Of a DNA stretch of 64,000 bases, positions 48,796 to 58,340 are shown one piece after another (the first letter of the stretch is position 1; each line of letters opens with the position of its first letter). Source of the stretch: an uncultured Sulfitobacter sp. GTDB lineage: Bacteria; Pseudomonadota; Alphaproteobacteria; Rhodobacterales; Rhodobacteraceae. The stretch is taken from NCBI GenBank assembly GCA_913060815.1, contig CAJXSZ010000002.1:186001-250000 (forward strand), read 5' to 3'. The translations under genes and the position numbers were made by a program. Below the pieces are notes generated by a model. The model was not told the origin of the DNA, made no database searches, and worked only from the letters and a program-made list of their open reading frames with translations.

Positions 48796-51700
48796 GTGCT
48801 CCGCCAAACTGGAACGACGCGACACACGCGCAGATCACCGCTGCGCGGCCTGATACATCCACATGGCTCAGCGCGAATGCGGGGTCTGGCAAAACCCGCG
48901 TCCTGACGGACCGCGTTGCGCGCCTGTTGCTCGATGAGGTCAAGCCACAGCATATTCTGTGCCTCACCTACACAAAAGCCGCCGCATCCGAGATGCAGAA
49001 CCGTCTGTTCAAGCGGTTGGGCGAATGGGCGATGATGGAGGATGATGATCTGCGCGATGGTCTGCGCGACCTCGGAGTTCTCAAAGATATCGCACCTGAA
49101 AAGCTCCGCGAAGCGCGCACATTGTTTGCGCAGGCGATCGAGACACCCGGTGGTCTAAAAATCCAGACAATCCACTCGTTCTGCGCCTCTCTCTTGCGGC
49201 GCTTTCCGCTGGAGGCGGGTGTCAGCCCCCAGTTCAAAGAGATTGAGGACCGCGCCGCCGAATTGCTGCGGGCTGACATTCTGGATGCGATGGCCGAAGG
49301 GCCAGACGCACACCTCGTGAGCGACCTCGCCGCGCATTACACAGGGGAGAGTTTCGCCTCCCTGACTCAGTCGGTTACGGGCAAGCGGGAGTTGTTTGAA
49401 GTGCTCCCCAATGATCTGAATACGCTGTTCGATCTGCCACAAGGTTTTGATGTGGGCGCCCTGCCCGCCGAGGTGATGGACACGGCCGTTGCCCGTTGGA
49501 TGCCAGATGCAATTGCCGTGTTCGCTATGCAAAAGACGGTTACGATGCAGCGACTGGCCGAAAAGCTCAAAGAGATTGATTTCGGCAATCCAACGCCAGA
49601 TGATCTGGAAAAGCTGAAAGCGCAGCTTTTGACCCAGAAAATGGAGCTTCGTAAGAAATTCCCAACGAAAGATGCCCAAGCAGATCTTGGCTCCATGCTC
49701 AGCGCGTTCGAGGATCTCGCCCAGCGCACGATGGAAGCGCATGACCTGCAAATGCGCGCGCGCAATGTGGCCCGAACGGGCGCGCTGCACCGCTTTGCCA
49801 CCGAATTTATCCGTCGGTATGAGGCTGCAAAACAACAGCGCGGATGGCTGGATTTTGACGATCTGATCTTGCGCGCACGTGCTTTGCTGAATGACAAGAA
49901 CGTCGCCGCATGGGTGCTCTACCGCATCGACGGCGGCATTGATCATATTCTGGTGGATGAGGCACAGGATACATCGCCGCGCCAGTGGGATGTGATTGAA
50001 AAGCTCGCCGCTGAATTTACAACAGGCGAAGGCGCGCGGGATGGCGACGTAGAGCGGACCCTATTTGTGGTAGGTGACAAGAAACAGTCGATCTATTCAT
50101 TCCAAGGGGCCGATCCGCGCGAATTCGACCTCAAGCGAGCTAGTTTTCAAGACAGCCTGCTTGCAGCCAATTTGAAGTTCCAGAATCAGAGCCTTGATTA
50201 TTCTTTCCGCTCTTCGCCTGCCGTTTTGCGGGCCGTGGACCAGACATTCAACACCCAACCCGACCCGCGGATGGGCGAGACGATGCAACACCTTGCATTC
50301 AAAGATGCGCTGCCCGGTCGCGTTGATCTTTGGCCCGTGGTGGAGCCAAACAAAGATGAAGAGGACGAGCCCGATTGGACCGATCCGGTTGATCGAAAGA
50401 GCCCGCAGCATCACACGGTTATCCTTGCGGATCAAATCGCAAGCCAGATCAAACATCTGACCGAGAACGAGCATTACATACCTGATGAGGCCAAGGATCA
50501 CGGCCTTCATCGCCGCAGGATCACCGCGGGCGATTTTCTCATTCTGGTGCGCGGTCGGAAGACAGGTCTGTTCTCCGAGATTATCCGCGCGTGCAAGGCT
50601 GCTGATCTACCCATCGCTGGCGCAGACCGCCTGAAAGTCGGCGCTGAACTGGCCGTGCGTGATATCGGAGCGCTCCTCTCATTTCTGGCAACGCCTGATG
50701 ACGCTCTGTCATTGGCGACTGCGCTGCGCTCTCCTTTGTTTGGATGGAGCGAGCAGGATATTTTCACCCTCGCGCACCATCGGCCCCATAAACAAGAGCT
50801 TTGGCAAAGCCTGAGAACGCAAGAAGGCACCTACCCCGCCACCCTTGCGATTCTGCATGATTTGCGGGCTCAGGTCGATTTTCTGCGTCCCTATGATCTC
50901 ATTGAACATATTTTGACGCGCCACGATGGCCGCCGCCTGCTGCTTGCCCGTCTGGGGACAGAGGCGGAAGATGGCATTGACGCCTTGTTGGGTCAGGCAC
51001 TGGCCTATGAGCGGACCGAAGTGCCCAGCCTCACAGGGTTCCTTGAATGGATGCAGGCGGATGACCTCGAGATCAAACGCCAGATCGACAGCGCCTCTGA
51101 CCAGATCCGCGTAATGACCGTACACGGTGCCAAAGGGTTGGAAGCGCCGATTGTGATCCTGCCCGATACAGGCATCAGAAAGAACGATGTCAAAGGCGAG
51201 ATTATCACGCTGGACGGTGTGCCGATCTGGAAGCCCAATGCGCCCGAGATGACACAAGGTATCGCGGCACAAATCGATACGTTGAAAGATGCACAGCACC
51301 AAGAAAACCTGCGCCTTCTCTATGTCGCGATGACGCGTGCTGAAAAGTGGCTTATTGTTGCTGCCGCTGGCGGCTTACCCAAGGATGGAAGCAGCTGGTA
51401 CCAGATGGTCGAGACAGCAATGGGCCACCTCAATGCCGTCCCGTTCAATGACGGTGCCGCCTTCGGCATCCGACATGACGAGGCGGGCTGGGATGCGTTA
51501 CCGATTGTAGAAAATCCGCGAAACATAGTGAATAACGCAGTGTTAGAGCCTGTTTTCACAACTAACCCACCGCCAGAGCCTGAGGGTCGGGAGACAGTAT
51601 CGCCTTCTGATTTGGGTGGTCCAAAAGCTTTGGCCGGTGAAGTGGAAATGGATGAAGAAACTGCCAAGTCCTATGGAACACTGGTACACCTGCTGCTGGA

Positions 51701-52178
51701 GCACCTCGCCGCGATCGACCCTGCCCAGCGCAGCGCTGCCGCAGCACAGCTGACGCAGAATATGGATGAAAACCTCAAAGAGCAGGCTTTAGCGGAAGCG
51801 ATTGAATGTCTTGAGACCCCTGCCCTTGCCCCGATCTTCTCCTCAACTGCGTTGCCCGAAGTCGCAATCACCGCCGATCTCGGCAAGGCGCGCCTCTACG
51901 GCATCATTGACCGCTTGATCATCGAGAATGACCGTGTCCTCGCTGTCGATTTCAAAACCAACCGCACCGTGCCTGATACACCTGACGCTTGTCCTGAAGG
52001 GTTGTTGCGTCAAATGGGTGCTTATGCGCATGCGCTCCGCGACATCTATCCCGAGCACAGAATTGAGACCGCAATCTTGTGGACGCATACAAGAGCCCTC
52101 ATGTTGCTGCCCCACAATACTGTGACTGCGGCGTTGCATAGGACGGCTCACCTTGACGCAGACACCACAGCTTCTTAG
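48792..52178 (+). CDS. addA: double-strand break repair helicase AddA
   Basis: 1128 residues from the ATG overlapping the addB stop. A UvrD-family 3'-5' helicase with Walker A SANAGSGKTRVLTDRVARLLL (about 31-51), motif Ia TYTKAAASEM, motif II VDEAQDTS, motif III VGDKKQSIYSFQGA, motifs V/VI TVHGAKGLEAPIV and LLYVAMTRAEKWL. A C-terminal nuclease domain follows (KSYGTLVHLLLEH; VLAVDFKTNR). With AddB it processes broken DNA for RecA loading. trxA follows after a 33-base gap. Confidence 0.96.
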   Translation: MSAPPNWNDATHAQITAARPDTSTWLSANAGSGKTRVLTDRVARLLLDEVKPQHILCLTYTKAAASEMQNRLFKRLGEWAMMEDDDLRDGLRDLGVLKDIAPEKLREARTLFAQAIETPGGLKIQTIHSFCASLLRRFPLEAGVSPQFKEIEDRAAELLRADILDAMAEGPDAHLVSDLAAHYTGESFASLTQSVTGKRELFEVLPNDLNTLFDLPQGFDVGALPAEVMDTAVARWMPDAIAVFAMQKTVTMQRLAEKLKEIDFGNPTPDDLEKLKAQLLTQKMELRKKFPTKDAQADLGSMLSAFEDLAQRTMEAHDLQMRARNVARTGALHRFATEFIRRYEAAKQQRGWLDFDDLILRARALLNDKNVAAWVLYRIDGGIDHILVDEAQDTSPRQWDVIEKLAAEFTTGEGARDGDVERTLFVVGDKKQSIYSFQGADPREFDLKRASFQDSLLAANLKFQNQSLDYSFRSSPAVLRAVDQTFNTQPDPRMGETMQHLAFKDALPGRVDLWPVVEPNKDEEDEPDWTDPVDRKSPQHHTVILADQIASQIKHLTENEHYIPDEAKDHGLHRRRITAGDFLILVRGRKTGLFSEIIRACKAADLPIAGADRLKVGAELAVRDIGALLSFLATPDDALSLATALRSPLFGWSEQDIFTLAHHRPHKQELWQSLRTQEGTYPATLAILHDLRAQVDFLRPYDLIEHILTRHDGRRLLLARLGTEAEDGIDALLGQALAYERTEVPSLTGFLEWMQADDLEIKRQIDSASDQIRVMTVHGAKGLEAPIVILPDTGIRKNDVKGEIITLDGVPIWKPNAPEMTQGIAAQIDTLKDAQHQENLRLLYVAMTRAEKWLIVAAAGGLPKDGSSWYQMVETAMGHLNAVPFNDGAAFGIRHDEAGWDALPIVENPRNIVNNAVLEPVFTTNPPPEPEGRETVSPSDLGGPKALAGEVEMDEETAKSYGTLVHLLLEHLAAIDPAQRSAAAAQLTQNMDENLKEQALAEAIECLETPALAPIFSSTALPEVAITADLGKARLYGIIDRLIIENDRVLAVDFKTNRTVPDTPDACPEGLLRQMGAYAHALRDIYPEHRIETAILWTHTRALMLLPHNTVTAALHRTAHLDADTTAS

Positions 52179-52211
52179 GTAGGACGCATACCCGAATTCA
52201 TGGAGAGCTTT

Positions 52212-52532
52212 ATGGCCACCGTTTCAGTTACAGACGATACATTCGACGCCGAAGTCAAAAACTCGGACATCCCCGTAGTAGTGGATTTCTGGGCAGAATG
52301 GTGCGGCCCGTGCAAGCAGATTGGCCCCTCCCTTGAGGAGCTTTCCGCCGAGATGGAAGGCAAGGTGAAGATTGTCAAAGTAAACGTCGACGATAACCCG
52401 AATTCCCCTGCACAAATGGGTGTTCGCGGCATTCCGGCCCTGTTCATCTTCAAAGATGGCGAAGTTGTTTCCAACATGGCAGGTGCGCGTCCCAAAGCAG
52501 CCCTGCAAAGCTGGATCGAAGAATCCATCTAA
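52212..52532 (+). CDS. trxA: thioredoxin
   Basis: 106 residues from the ATG at 52212, chosen because GGAGAG lies 8 bases upstream. Active site WCGPC (Cys31 and Cys34) within [18 protein letters not shown]; the cis-Pro is in [13 protein letters not shown] general cytoplasmic disulphide reductant serving, for example, ribonucleotide reductase and PAPS reductase. Last gene of the tsaE-to-trxA series, ended by a UUCG-loop terminator. Confidence 0.98.
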   Translation: MATVSVTDDTFDAEVKNSDIPVVVDFWAEWCGPCKQIGPSLEELSAEMEGKVKIVKVNVDDNPNSPAQMGVRGIPALFIFKDGEVVSNMAGARPKAALQSWIEESI

Positions 52533-52555
52533 GCCGATAAGAGTTTCTATAGAAC

Positions 52556-52582
52556 GGGCGTACCTTCGGGTGCGCCCTTTTT
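52556..52582 (+). terminator. trxA terminator
   Basis: GGGCGTACC / GGTGCGCCC (one G-U pair) with a TTCG tetraloop, then TTTTT. It lies between trxA and the convergent gene at 52583. Confidence 0.93.
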
Positions 52583-53482
52583 CTATGTGACAGGCCAGTC
52601 GAAGCGTTTAAGCCGTGCTTTGATCATATCCTCCGCCTCGGGCCTGCCCGCATTAATGTTGTTCTTCTGCCAGAACCAGTGAACATAGGCGGCGTAGTCT
52701 GGCTGTATCTGCTGAACCGCTTCAAACCCCGCTGCGAGCTGATCAATGTCAGCCTGCACCGCGATATGATGGAAATCGGTCTTGCGAAACAAAAGTGAGG
52801 GCTTGCCGAAGAAATACCCGTTGAAGGCAACGCTCGAATTCTGCGTCACGATGTAATCACACTGCCCCAGCAAATCCCCCATGCCGCCCGACTGGACGGT
52901 CAGACGCTTGTGTGCCTTTTCCAACTTACCAAGCGCCGCGATCTCCGCCTTCTCGTAATGCTCATTCGGGTGCAGAGTGGCGACGACCTGACAAGATGTA
53001 TGTGCAAGGCAATGCTCGACCATCTCTAACGGGCTGCATATCTGGAACGGGCGGTGGGACAGCAATTTCCCCTGCAACGGAACATAGACAAGCCCGTCTC
53101 CTGAGGTCTTCTGGGGCGCATCCCCGAATAGCCGCTTTTGCCAGAAGCTATAGAACCAAGCCGCCTGTTTTGCCTCGGCAGGATCAGGTTCAAATGCTGC
53201 TTGGGCCACATCCCATGACCACCGCTCGGCACTCTGCTCAATTTGCCAAAAGGGGTAGTGATACGCACGGCGGAAACACAGACCACCCTGATCTGGCGGG
53301 GTTTTGATGTGGGACATGGACCAGCCTTTGCCTATCGAGCGTCCGAAGGGCTTATAGGCAACATCCAGCCCGGATTCGATTAACACCCGCGCCACCTTAC
53401 CAATGAAATTGTGCTTGCCCGCTTGCGCAGACGCGCACAGCTCAGGCTCCATATAGAAGGTAACGGTTTCGAGATCGCTCAT
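52583..53482 (-). CDS. capsule polysaccharide synthesis-like protein, function unproven
   Basis: 299 residues from the ATG at 53482; a longer frame would run into hslV. No signal peptide. The layout resembles the Capsule_synth (KpsC/KpsS, GT-B-like) family: an N-terminal part with FRRAYHYPFWQIE, a middle part opening DGLVYVPLQGKLL, LHPNEHYEKAE (a K/LHP motif), and VTQNSSVAFNGYFFGKPSLLF, the typical donor-site NSSVA...GKP pattern. Such enzymes transfer Kdo or similar sugars to a lipid or capsule. It stands alone between convergent trxA and divergent hslV, away from other polysaccharide genes, so its substrate is unknown. Confidence 0.7.
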   Translation of the reverse strand: MSDLETVTFYMEPELCASAQAGKHNFIGKVARVLIESGLDVAYKPFGRSIGKGWSMSHIKTPPDQGGLCFRRAYHYPFWQIEQSAERWSWDVAQAAFEPDPAEAKQAAWFYSFWQKRLFGDAPQKTSGDGLVYVPLQGKLLSHRPFQICSPLEMVEHCLAHTSCQVVATLHPNEHYEKAEIAALGKLEKAHKRLTVQSGGMGDLLGQCDYIVTQNSSVAFNGYFFGKPSLLFRKTDFHHIAVQADIDQLAAGFEAVQQIQPDYAAYVHWFWQKNNINAGRPEAEDMIKARLKRFDWPVT

Positions 53483-53578
53483 GGCAGTGACGCTAGCCTC
53501 GTGTGTGGCGCGCAACAAGGGGTACCCTTGTTCACGCGCATGCGTCACGCCATATAGAAGGCAACAAACGGAGGTTTT

Positions 53579-54136
53579 ATGGCAGATAGCGAATTCCCGG
53601 GTTGGCACGGCACAACCATTATCGGCGTAAAGAAGGGCGGCGAGGTGGTCATCGCAGGCGACGGACAAGTGAGCCTTGGCCAGACGGTGATCAAAGGGAC
53701 CGCCCGCAAGGTGCGCAGGCTCTCTCCAGGTGGCTATGACGTGGTTGTAGGGTTTGCTGGCTCCACTGCTGATGCGTTTACATTGCTTGAGCGGCTTGAG
53801 GCTAAATTAGAAGCAACCCCGGGTCAGCTTCAGCGCGCAAGTGTCGATCTGGCCAAGGACTGGCGCACGGATAAGTACCTGCAAAAACTCGAAGCGATGT
53901 TGATCGTCACCGATGGCACAGAATTGCTAATCATTACGGGCGCGGGTGATGTGCTTGAGCCCGAGCATGACATCGCAGCCATCGGCTCTGGCGGGAACTT
54001 TGCCCTGGCAGCGGCGCGCGGTCTTATCGACAGTGACCGTGATGCCGAAACCGTGGCACGCGATGCCATGAAGATCGCCTCTGACATCTGCGTTTATACC
54101 AACGGCAATCTGACCGTAGAAAAGATCAAAGCATGA
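53579..54136 (+). CDS. hslV: ATP-dependent protease subunit HslV
   Basis: 185 residues with GGAGG before the ATG. A proteasome-beta-type threonine protease. The mature enzyme should start at Thr12 ([12 protein letters not shown]), with the conserved [16 protein letters not shown] and [12 protein letters not shown] following. It forms a double hexamer capped by HslU. Its stop overlaps the hslU start by 4 bases. Confidence 0.97.
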   Translation: MADSEFPGWHGTTIIGVKKGGEVVIAGDGQVSLGQTVIKGTARKVRRLSPGGYDVVVGFAGSTADAFTLLERLEAKLEATPGQLQRASVDLAKDWRTDKYLQKLEAMLIVTDGTELLIITGAGDVLEPEHDIAAIGSGGNFALAAARGLIDSDRDAETVARDAMKIASDICVYTNGNLTVEKIKA

Positions 54137-55440
54137 CCAATTTGACCCCACGCGAAATCGTATCCGAGCTGGACCGTTTTATCATCGGCCAGAATGACGC
54201 CAAGCGCGCTGTGGCGGTGGCCCTGCGCAACCGCTGGCGCTGTCGCAATCTGCCCGATGACATCCGCGCCGAAGTCTACCCCAAGAATATCCTGATGATC
54301 GGACCCACAGGTGTCGGCAAGACCGAGATTAGCCGCCGTTTGGCCAAGCTGGCGCGCGCGCCCTTCCTCAAGGTTGAAGCCACGAAGTTCACCGAGGTCG
54401 GCTATGTCGGCCGCGATGTGGAGCAGATCATCCGTGATCTGGTGGATGCGGCAATTGTCATGACCCGCGAGCATATGCGTGAGGACGTTAAGGCAAACGC
54501 GCAAAAGGCCGCAGAGGAACGTGTGATCGACGCCATCGCAGGACCAGACGCGCGCAGCGGCACCCGCGACATGTTCCGCAAAAAGCTGCATGACGGACAG
54601 CTTGACGACACGATGATCGAGCTTGAGGTCGCCGACACCTCCAACCCGTTCTCGGCCATGGAAATCCCCGGACAGCCCCAAATGGGCGGCGGGATGATGA
54701 ACATCGGTGACATTTTTGGCAAAGCCATGGGCGGGCGAACCACCAAAAAGCGTCTGAGCGTGGCCGATAGCTATGAAGTTCTGATCGGGGAAGAAGCAGA
54801 CAAACTGCTGGATGATGAGACAGTCACCCGCGCCGCGATTGAAGCGGTCGAGCAGAACGGCATTGTCTTCCTCGATGAGATCGACAAGGTCTGCACCCGC
54901 TCGGATGCGCGCGGCGGAGACGTGAGCCGCGAAGGGGTACAGCGCGATCTACTGCCCTTGATCGAAGGCACCACGGTGAGCACCAAACACGGCGCTGTTA
55001 AAACCGATCACGTGCTGTTTATCGCTTCGGGTGCGTTCCACATCGCAAAGCCCTCGGACCTGCTGCCTGAGCTTCAGGGCCGTTTGCCCATTCGTGTCGA
55101 GCTGCGCGCACTGACCGAGGATGATTTTGTAAGGATCCTGACCGAGACCGACAATGCGCTGACGCGGCAATACACGGCACTTATGGGCACCGAAGAGGTC
55201 GAAGTCAGCTTCACCCCCGAAGGGATCGCGGCGCTGGCCAAGATCGCGGCAGATGTGAACCAATCGGTTGAAAACATTGGCGCGCGTCGCCTGTATACCG
55301 TCATGGAGCGCGTGTTCGAAGAGCTGAGCTTTACCGCGCCAGATCGGAGTGGTGAGACAATCGTGGTGGATGCTGCTTTTGTGGATGCCAATCTGGGTGA
55401 GCTGGTAAAATCCACCGATCTGAGCCGCTACGTGCTTTAA
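54133..55440 (+). CDS. hslU: HslUV protease ATPase subunit HslU
   Basis: 435 residues. An AAA+ unfoldase that feeds substrates to HslV. N-terminal [34 protein letters not shown]-type signature, Walker [17 protein letters not shown] (about 57-72), the I-domain (about 110-240), Walker [12 protein letters not shown], and the C-terminal tail LSRYVL that inserts into HslV. Coupled to hslV by ATGA. Confidence 0.97.
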   Translation: MTNLTPREIVSELDRFIIGQNDAKRAVAVALRNRWRCRNLPDDIRAEVYPKNILMIGPTGVGKTEISRRLAKLARAPFLKVEATKFTEVGYVGRDVEQIIRDLVDAAIVMTREHMREDVKANAQKAAEERVIDAIAGPDARSGTRDMFRKKLHDGQLDDTMIELEVADTSNPFSAMEIPGQPQMGGGMMNIGDIFGKAMGGRTTKKRLSVADSYEVLIGEEADKLLDDETVTRAAIEAVEQNGIVFLDEIDKVCTRSDARGGDVSREGVQRDLLPLIEGTTVSTKHGAVKTDHVLFIASGAFHIAKPSDLLPELQGRLPIRVELRALTEDDFVRILTETDNALTRQYTALMGTEEVEVSFTPEGIAALAKIAADVNQSVENIGARRLYTVMERVFEELSFTAPDRSGETIVVDAAFVDANLGELVKSTDLSRYVL

Positions 55441-55454
55441 CCCCTTTCCATTCT

Positions 55455-55482
55455 CATGCACCCGCGCAATCAAGGGTGCATG
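55455..55482 (+). repeat. perfect inverted repeat over the MFS start codon
   Basis: CATGCACCC (55455-55463) and GGGTGCATG (55474-55482) are perfect 9-base arms around GCGCAATCAA. The ATG of the second arm (55480) is the favoured start of the MFS gene, and its likely ribosome site (AAGGG) is also in the loop and arm. No T-run follows, so it does not look like an hslU terminator. Confidence 0.75.
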
Positions 55483-56703
55483 AGCTATCTCCGCTTCCTT
55501 CTCGAGAACCGCTTGTTCCTGCTTGCGGGATTCTTGCTGACGTTCACCTCGTCCTTTGGGCAGACCTATTTCATCGCGCTTTTCGCGGGTGAGATTAAAG
55601 ATGACTTTGGCCTGACCGATGGACAGTGGGGCGGGCTCTATACGATAGCTACGACACTGTCGGCGATCACCATGGTTTGGGCCGGCGCGTTGACCGACCG
55701 TTTTAGGGTGAGGCAACTCTCGCTGGGGGTGATGCTTCTATTGGCGCTGGCATGTGTCAGCATGGCGCTGGTCCGCAATGCCGTTCTGCTTGTGATCGTA
55801 ATCTATGCCCTAAGGCTGACAGGGCAGGGGATGTTGTCACAGCTTGGAGCTGTGGCGATGTCGCGCTGGTTCATCGCGACACGTGGCCGTGCCTTGTCCC
55901 TATCCTCCATGGGGTTTGCAGTGGGTCAGGCGATCCTGCCCATCAGCTTTGTCGCTCTGTTGGTGGCATGGGATTGGCGCATGCTTTGGCTCGTGGCGGC
56001 GGGCTGTATCATGCTGCTCATTCCCGTGATGCAAACGCTGTTGCGGTTCGAGCGCACACCCCAGTCTATGGCAAAAGATATCCAAGCCCTCGGGATGGGT
56101 GGCATCCACTGGACCCGCACTCAGATGCTGCGACATCCGCTATTCTACATGTTGGTTCCGCTTATCCTTGGTCCTGCGGCATGGGGCACAGCGCTGTTCT
56201 TTCAGCAGGTGCACCTCACGGAGGTAAAGGGATGGAGCCTTGCGGGGTTTGTGGCGCTCATGCCAGTGTTCACCGTGTCCAGTATCATCTTTATCTTCAT
56301 CACAGGGTGGGCAATTGATCGGATCGGGGTCAAATGGATCGTACCCTTCCAGATCGTGCCATACGGCGTGTCGTTCCTCGTCATGGCCTATGCCGATACG
56401 CTGTTCATGGCGGGGATTGCCATGTTCATCTTCGGTATCGGGCAGGGGATGCAAGGCACGGCAACAGCCGCCTTCTGGGCAGTTTTCTATGGCACACGAA
56501 ACTTGGGTTCTATCAAAGCTGCCGCAGCGGCTCTGATGGTGTTCGGCACCGCGATCGGGCCAGGTATAAGCGGCGCTTTGATTGATCTGGGCGTAGATTT
56601 CCCTGACCAGATGATCCCGATTGCAATATTCTATTTTGCGGCTGCAATCCTCGCTGGGGTCGGCATTCTACGCTATCAGCGCGATCTACCTTTGGCGCCG
56701 TAG
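55480..56703 (+). CDS. major facilitator superfamily transporter
   Basis: 407 residues if started at 55480 (MSYLRFLLENRLFLLAGFLL); an ATG at 55456 would add eight residues. Twelve predicted membrane helices, with the MFS loop 2-3 motif GALTDRFRVRQLS and an equivalent in the second half (GWAIDRIGVK). The N-terminal helix includes FGQTYFIALFAGEI, recalling monocarboxylate/oxalate-type carriers. Substrate unknown. It follows hslU after 39 bases and converges on the Smr gene with an 18-base overlap. Confidence 0.85.
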   Translation: MSYLRFLLENRLFLLAGFLLTFTSSFGQTYFIALFAGEIKDDFGLTDGQWGGLYTIATTLSAITMVWAGALTDRFRVRQLSLGVMLLLALACVSMALVRNAVLLVIVIYALRLTGQGMLSQLGAVAMSRWFIATRGRALSLSSMGFAVGQAILPISFVALLVAWDWRMLWLVAAGCIMLLIPVMQTLLRFERTPQSMAKDIQALGMGGIHWTRTQMLRHPLFYMLVPLILGPAAWGTALFFQQVHLTEVKGWSLAGFVALMPVFTVSSIIFIFITGWAIDRIGVKWIVPFQIVPYGVSFLVMAYADTLFMAGIAMFIFGIGQGMQGTATAAFWAVFYGTRNLGSIKAAAAALMVFGTAIGPGISGALIDLGVDFPDQMIPIAIFYFAAAILAGVGILRYQRDLPLAP

Positions 56704-57282
56704 ATAGACATAGTAGGCGCCACCTCCGCCGTGGCTCACATGGGCTTGGGCGACCTGAAGCACAACAGATTTCATTGGCTGCATCGCCAGCCATTGTGGC
56801 ACCTGATGCCGAAGCACGCCGTGGCGTACGGGGATAGGACCACCTTCGTCGCGCTGTTTTCCTTTACCCGTCACCACCAGCACCAAACGCTTTCCGCTGG
56901 CGTGTGCATTCATCACAAAACCAGTCAGAGCAGGATGGGCACGATCAAGCGTCATGCCATGTAAATCAAGCTTGCCCTCTGGTCGCAGCTTCCCGCGTTT
57001 AAGTTTACCAAAGGACTTTTGATCCATCTGCACAGGTGTTTGGCGGATTTGGTCGTGAATGGCGGGTGCCAGATTGTGCGATGGCCCGCTCTTGGTTCCC
57101 GCTGGCTTGCCAAGGATAGCCTTACTCGCCTTATGTAGGCTTTTTGGCGTAGCGGGTGCAGGCAAACCCATATCAGGATCAAAACGCTGCACCTCAAGAT
57201 TGCTACGCTCTATCGGCTCGGCACTGGCGCGCACACGGTCCCACAACTCATGATCTTCTGCGGTTAAACGGCGGCGTTTCAT
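56686..57282 (-). CDS. Smr/MutS2 C-terminal domain protein
   Basis: 198 residues. The C-terminal half is an Smr domain: KLDLHGMTLDRAHPALTGFV (DLHG), VLVVTGKG and GVLRHQVPQWL. The N-terminal part is basic and disordered (RRRLTAEDHELWDRV). Stand-alone Smr proteins are putative endonucleases acting on nucleic acids, including stalled-ribosome mRNA in some relatives; the role here is unknown. It overlaps mltA by 4 bases, so it is in the same operon (timA-mltA-smr). Confidence 0.9.
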   Translation of the reverse strand: MKRRRLTAEDHELWDRVRASAEPIERSNLEVQRFDPDMGLPAPATPKSLHKASKAILGKPAGTKSGPSHNLAPAIHDQIRQTPVQMDQKSFGKLKRGKLRPEGKLDLHGMTLDRAHPALTGFVMNAHASGKRLVLVVTGKGKQRDEGGPIPVRHGVLRHQVPQWLAMQPMKSVVLQVAQAHVSHGGGGAYYVYLRRQR

Positions 57283-58340
57283 ATCGCGCTTTCAGGTAGC
57301 AGGGCATAGGCCCGCTGGATCGGCATCAACACCACCAATCGGCCGGGATCGCGCAGCGTGCCCGCTTTGCGCCCTGCTTCATCACCTGTCCCAAAGAAGA
57401 CGTCCGCGCGCTGGGCACCCTTGATTGCTGATCCCGTATCTTGGGCAACCATCAAGCGGCGCAACGGCTCTTTGCCATCCTTTTCGATCCACACGGGCGA
57501 TCCGAGGCGCACGAAGGAGGGATCAATTGCAACAGTTCGCATCGTCGTGATTGAACGGTTCATAGCACCAAGCGGACCTTTGTCGCTTGGGACTTTAGTC
57601 ACCTCACGGAAGAAGACGTAGGAATCGTTATGATACAGCAGTTCCTGACCGGGTTCAGGGTTTCGCCTGACCCAATTCTTGATCACTTCGGCGCTTACCT
57701 GATGTGGCTGGTAAATGCCCTGACGCACCAATTCTTGCCCGATTGAGCGGTAGTTGTGACCGTTGGAGCCGCGATATCCTACGCGCACTGTCCCGCCGTC
57801 CGACAGACGAATACGCCCCGAGCCCTGAATTTGAAGAAAAAACAGCTCAACCGGATCATCAACATAGGCGATGACCAAACCACGTCCGTCCATCACGCCG
57901 CTTTCCAAAATCTCGCGTCGGGTGAGCCACGGACGATTCTGACGTGCTTCGGGTGGCATCTTGTAGACGGGAAAGCGGTAGCGCGGAGTGCGCGTGAGAG
58001 AACCCTCCAACTCGGGCTCGAAGTAGCCAGTAAAAAGCGCCTCTTTCCCATCGTCCATGACAACAGGACGGAACAGCAACTCAAAGAACTCGCGCGGATC
58101 AGGGCCAGATTGAGCATAGGCACAGACCGCTTTCCAGTCCACGCCCTTCATATCTTTGCACGTGTTCAGAAACGTCTCGAAGGCGGCTGCATGGTCATCA
58201 TCTTCCCAGCCATCAAGCTGGTCAAACGAGAGCACATCGTATTTCACCTCAGACGCCAAAGGCCCCGCACACAGCGAGGCCCCGATCATGGCACTGATGC
58301 GCAGCGCGCATGCTACCCGTCTGTAGAAACCAAAAACCAA
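57279..58340 (-). CDS. mltA: membrane-bound lytic murein transglycosylase A family
   Basis: 353 residues. A signal peptide (FYRRVACALRISAMIGASLCAGPLASE) leads to the periplasm; I see no clear lipobox. MltA domain features are FTGYFEPELEGS, the barrel region LFFLQIQGSGRIRL, and the C-terminal 3D domain VAQDTGSAIKGAQRADVFFGTG with the three Asp residues. It cleaves peptidoglycan to 1,6-anhydro-muropeptides, which fits the amgK-murU recycling genes elsewhere in the window. The start lies 28 bases inside the end of the Tim44-like gene; a start at 58289 is possible. Confidence 0.93.
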   Translation of the reverse strand: MVFGFYRRVACALRISAMIGASLCAGPLASEVKYDVLSFDQLDGWEDDDHAAAFETFLNTCKDMKGVDWKAVCAYAQSGPDPREFFELLFRPVVMDDGKEALFTGYFEPELEGSLTRTPRYRFPVYKMPPEARQNRPWLTRREILESGVMDGRGLVIAYVDDPVELFFLQIQGSGRIRLSDGGTVRVGYRGSNGHNYRSIGQELVRQGIYQPHQVSAEVIKNWVRRNPEPGQELLYHNDSYVFFREVTKVPSDKGPLGAMNRSITTMRTVAIDPSFVRLGSPVWIEKDGKEPLRRLMVAQDTGSAIKGAQRADVFFGTGDEAGRKAGTLRDPGRLVVLMPIQRAYALLPESAI

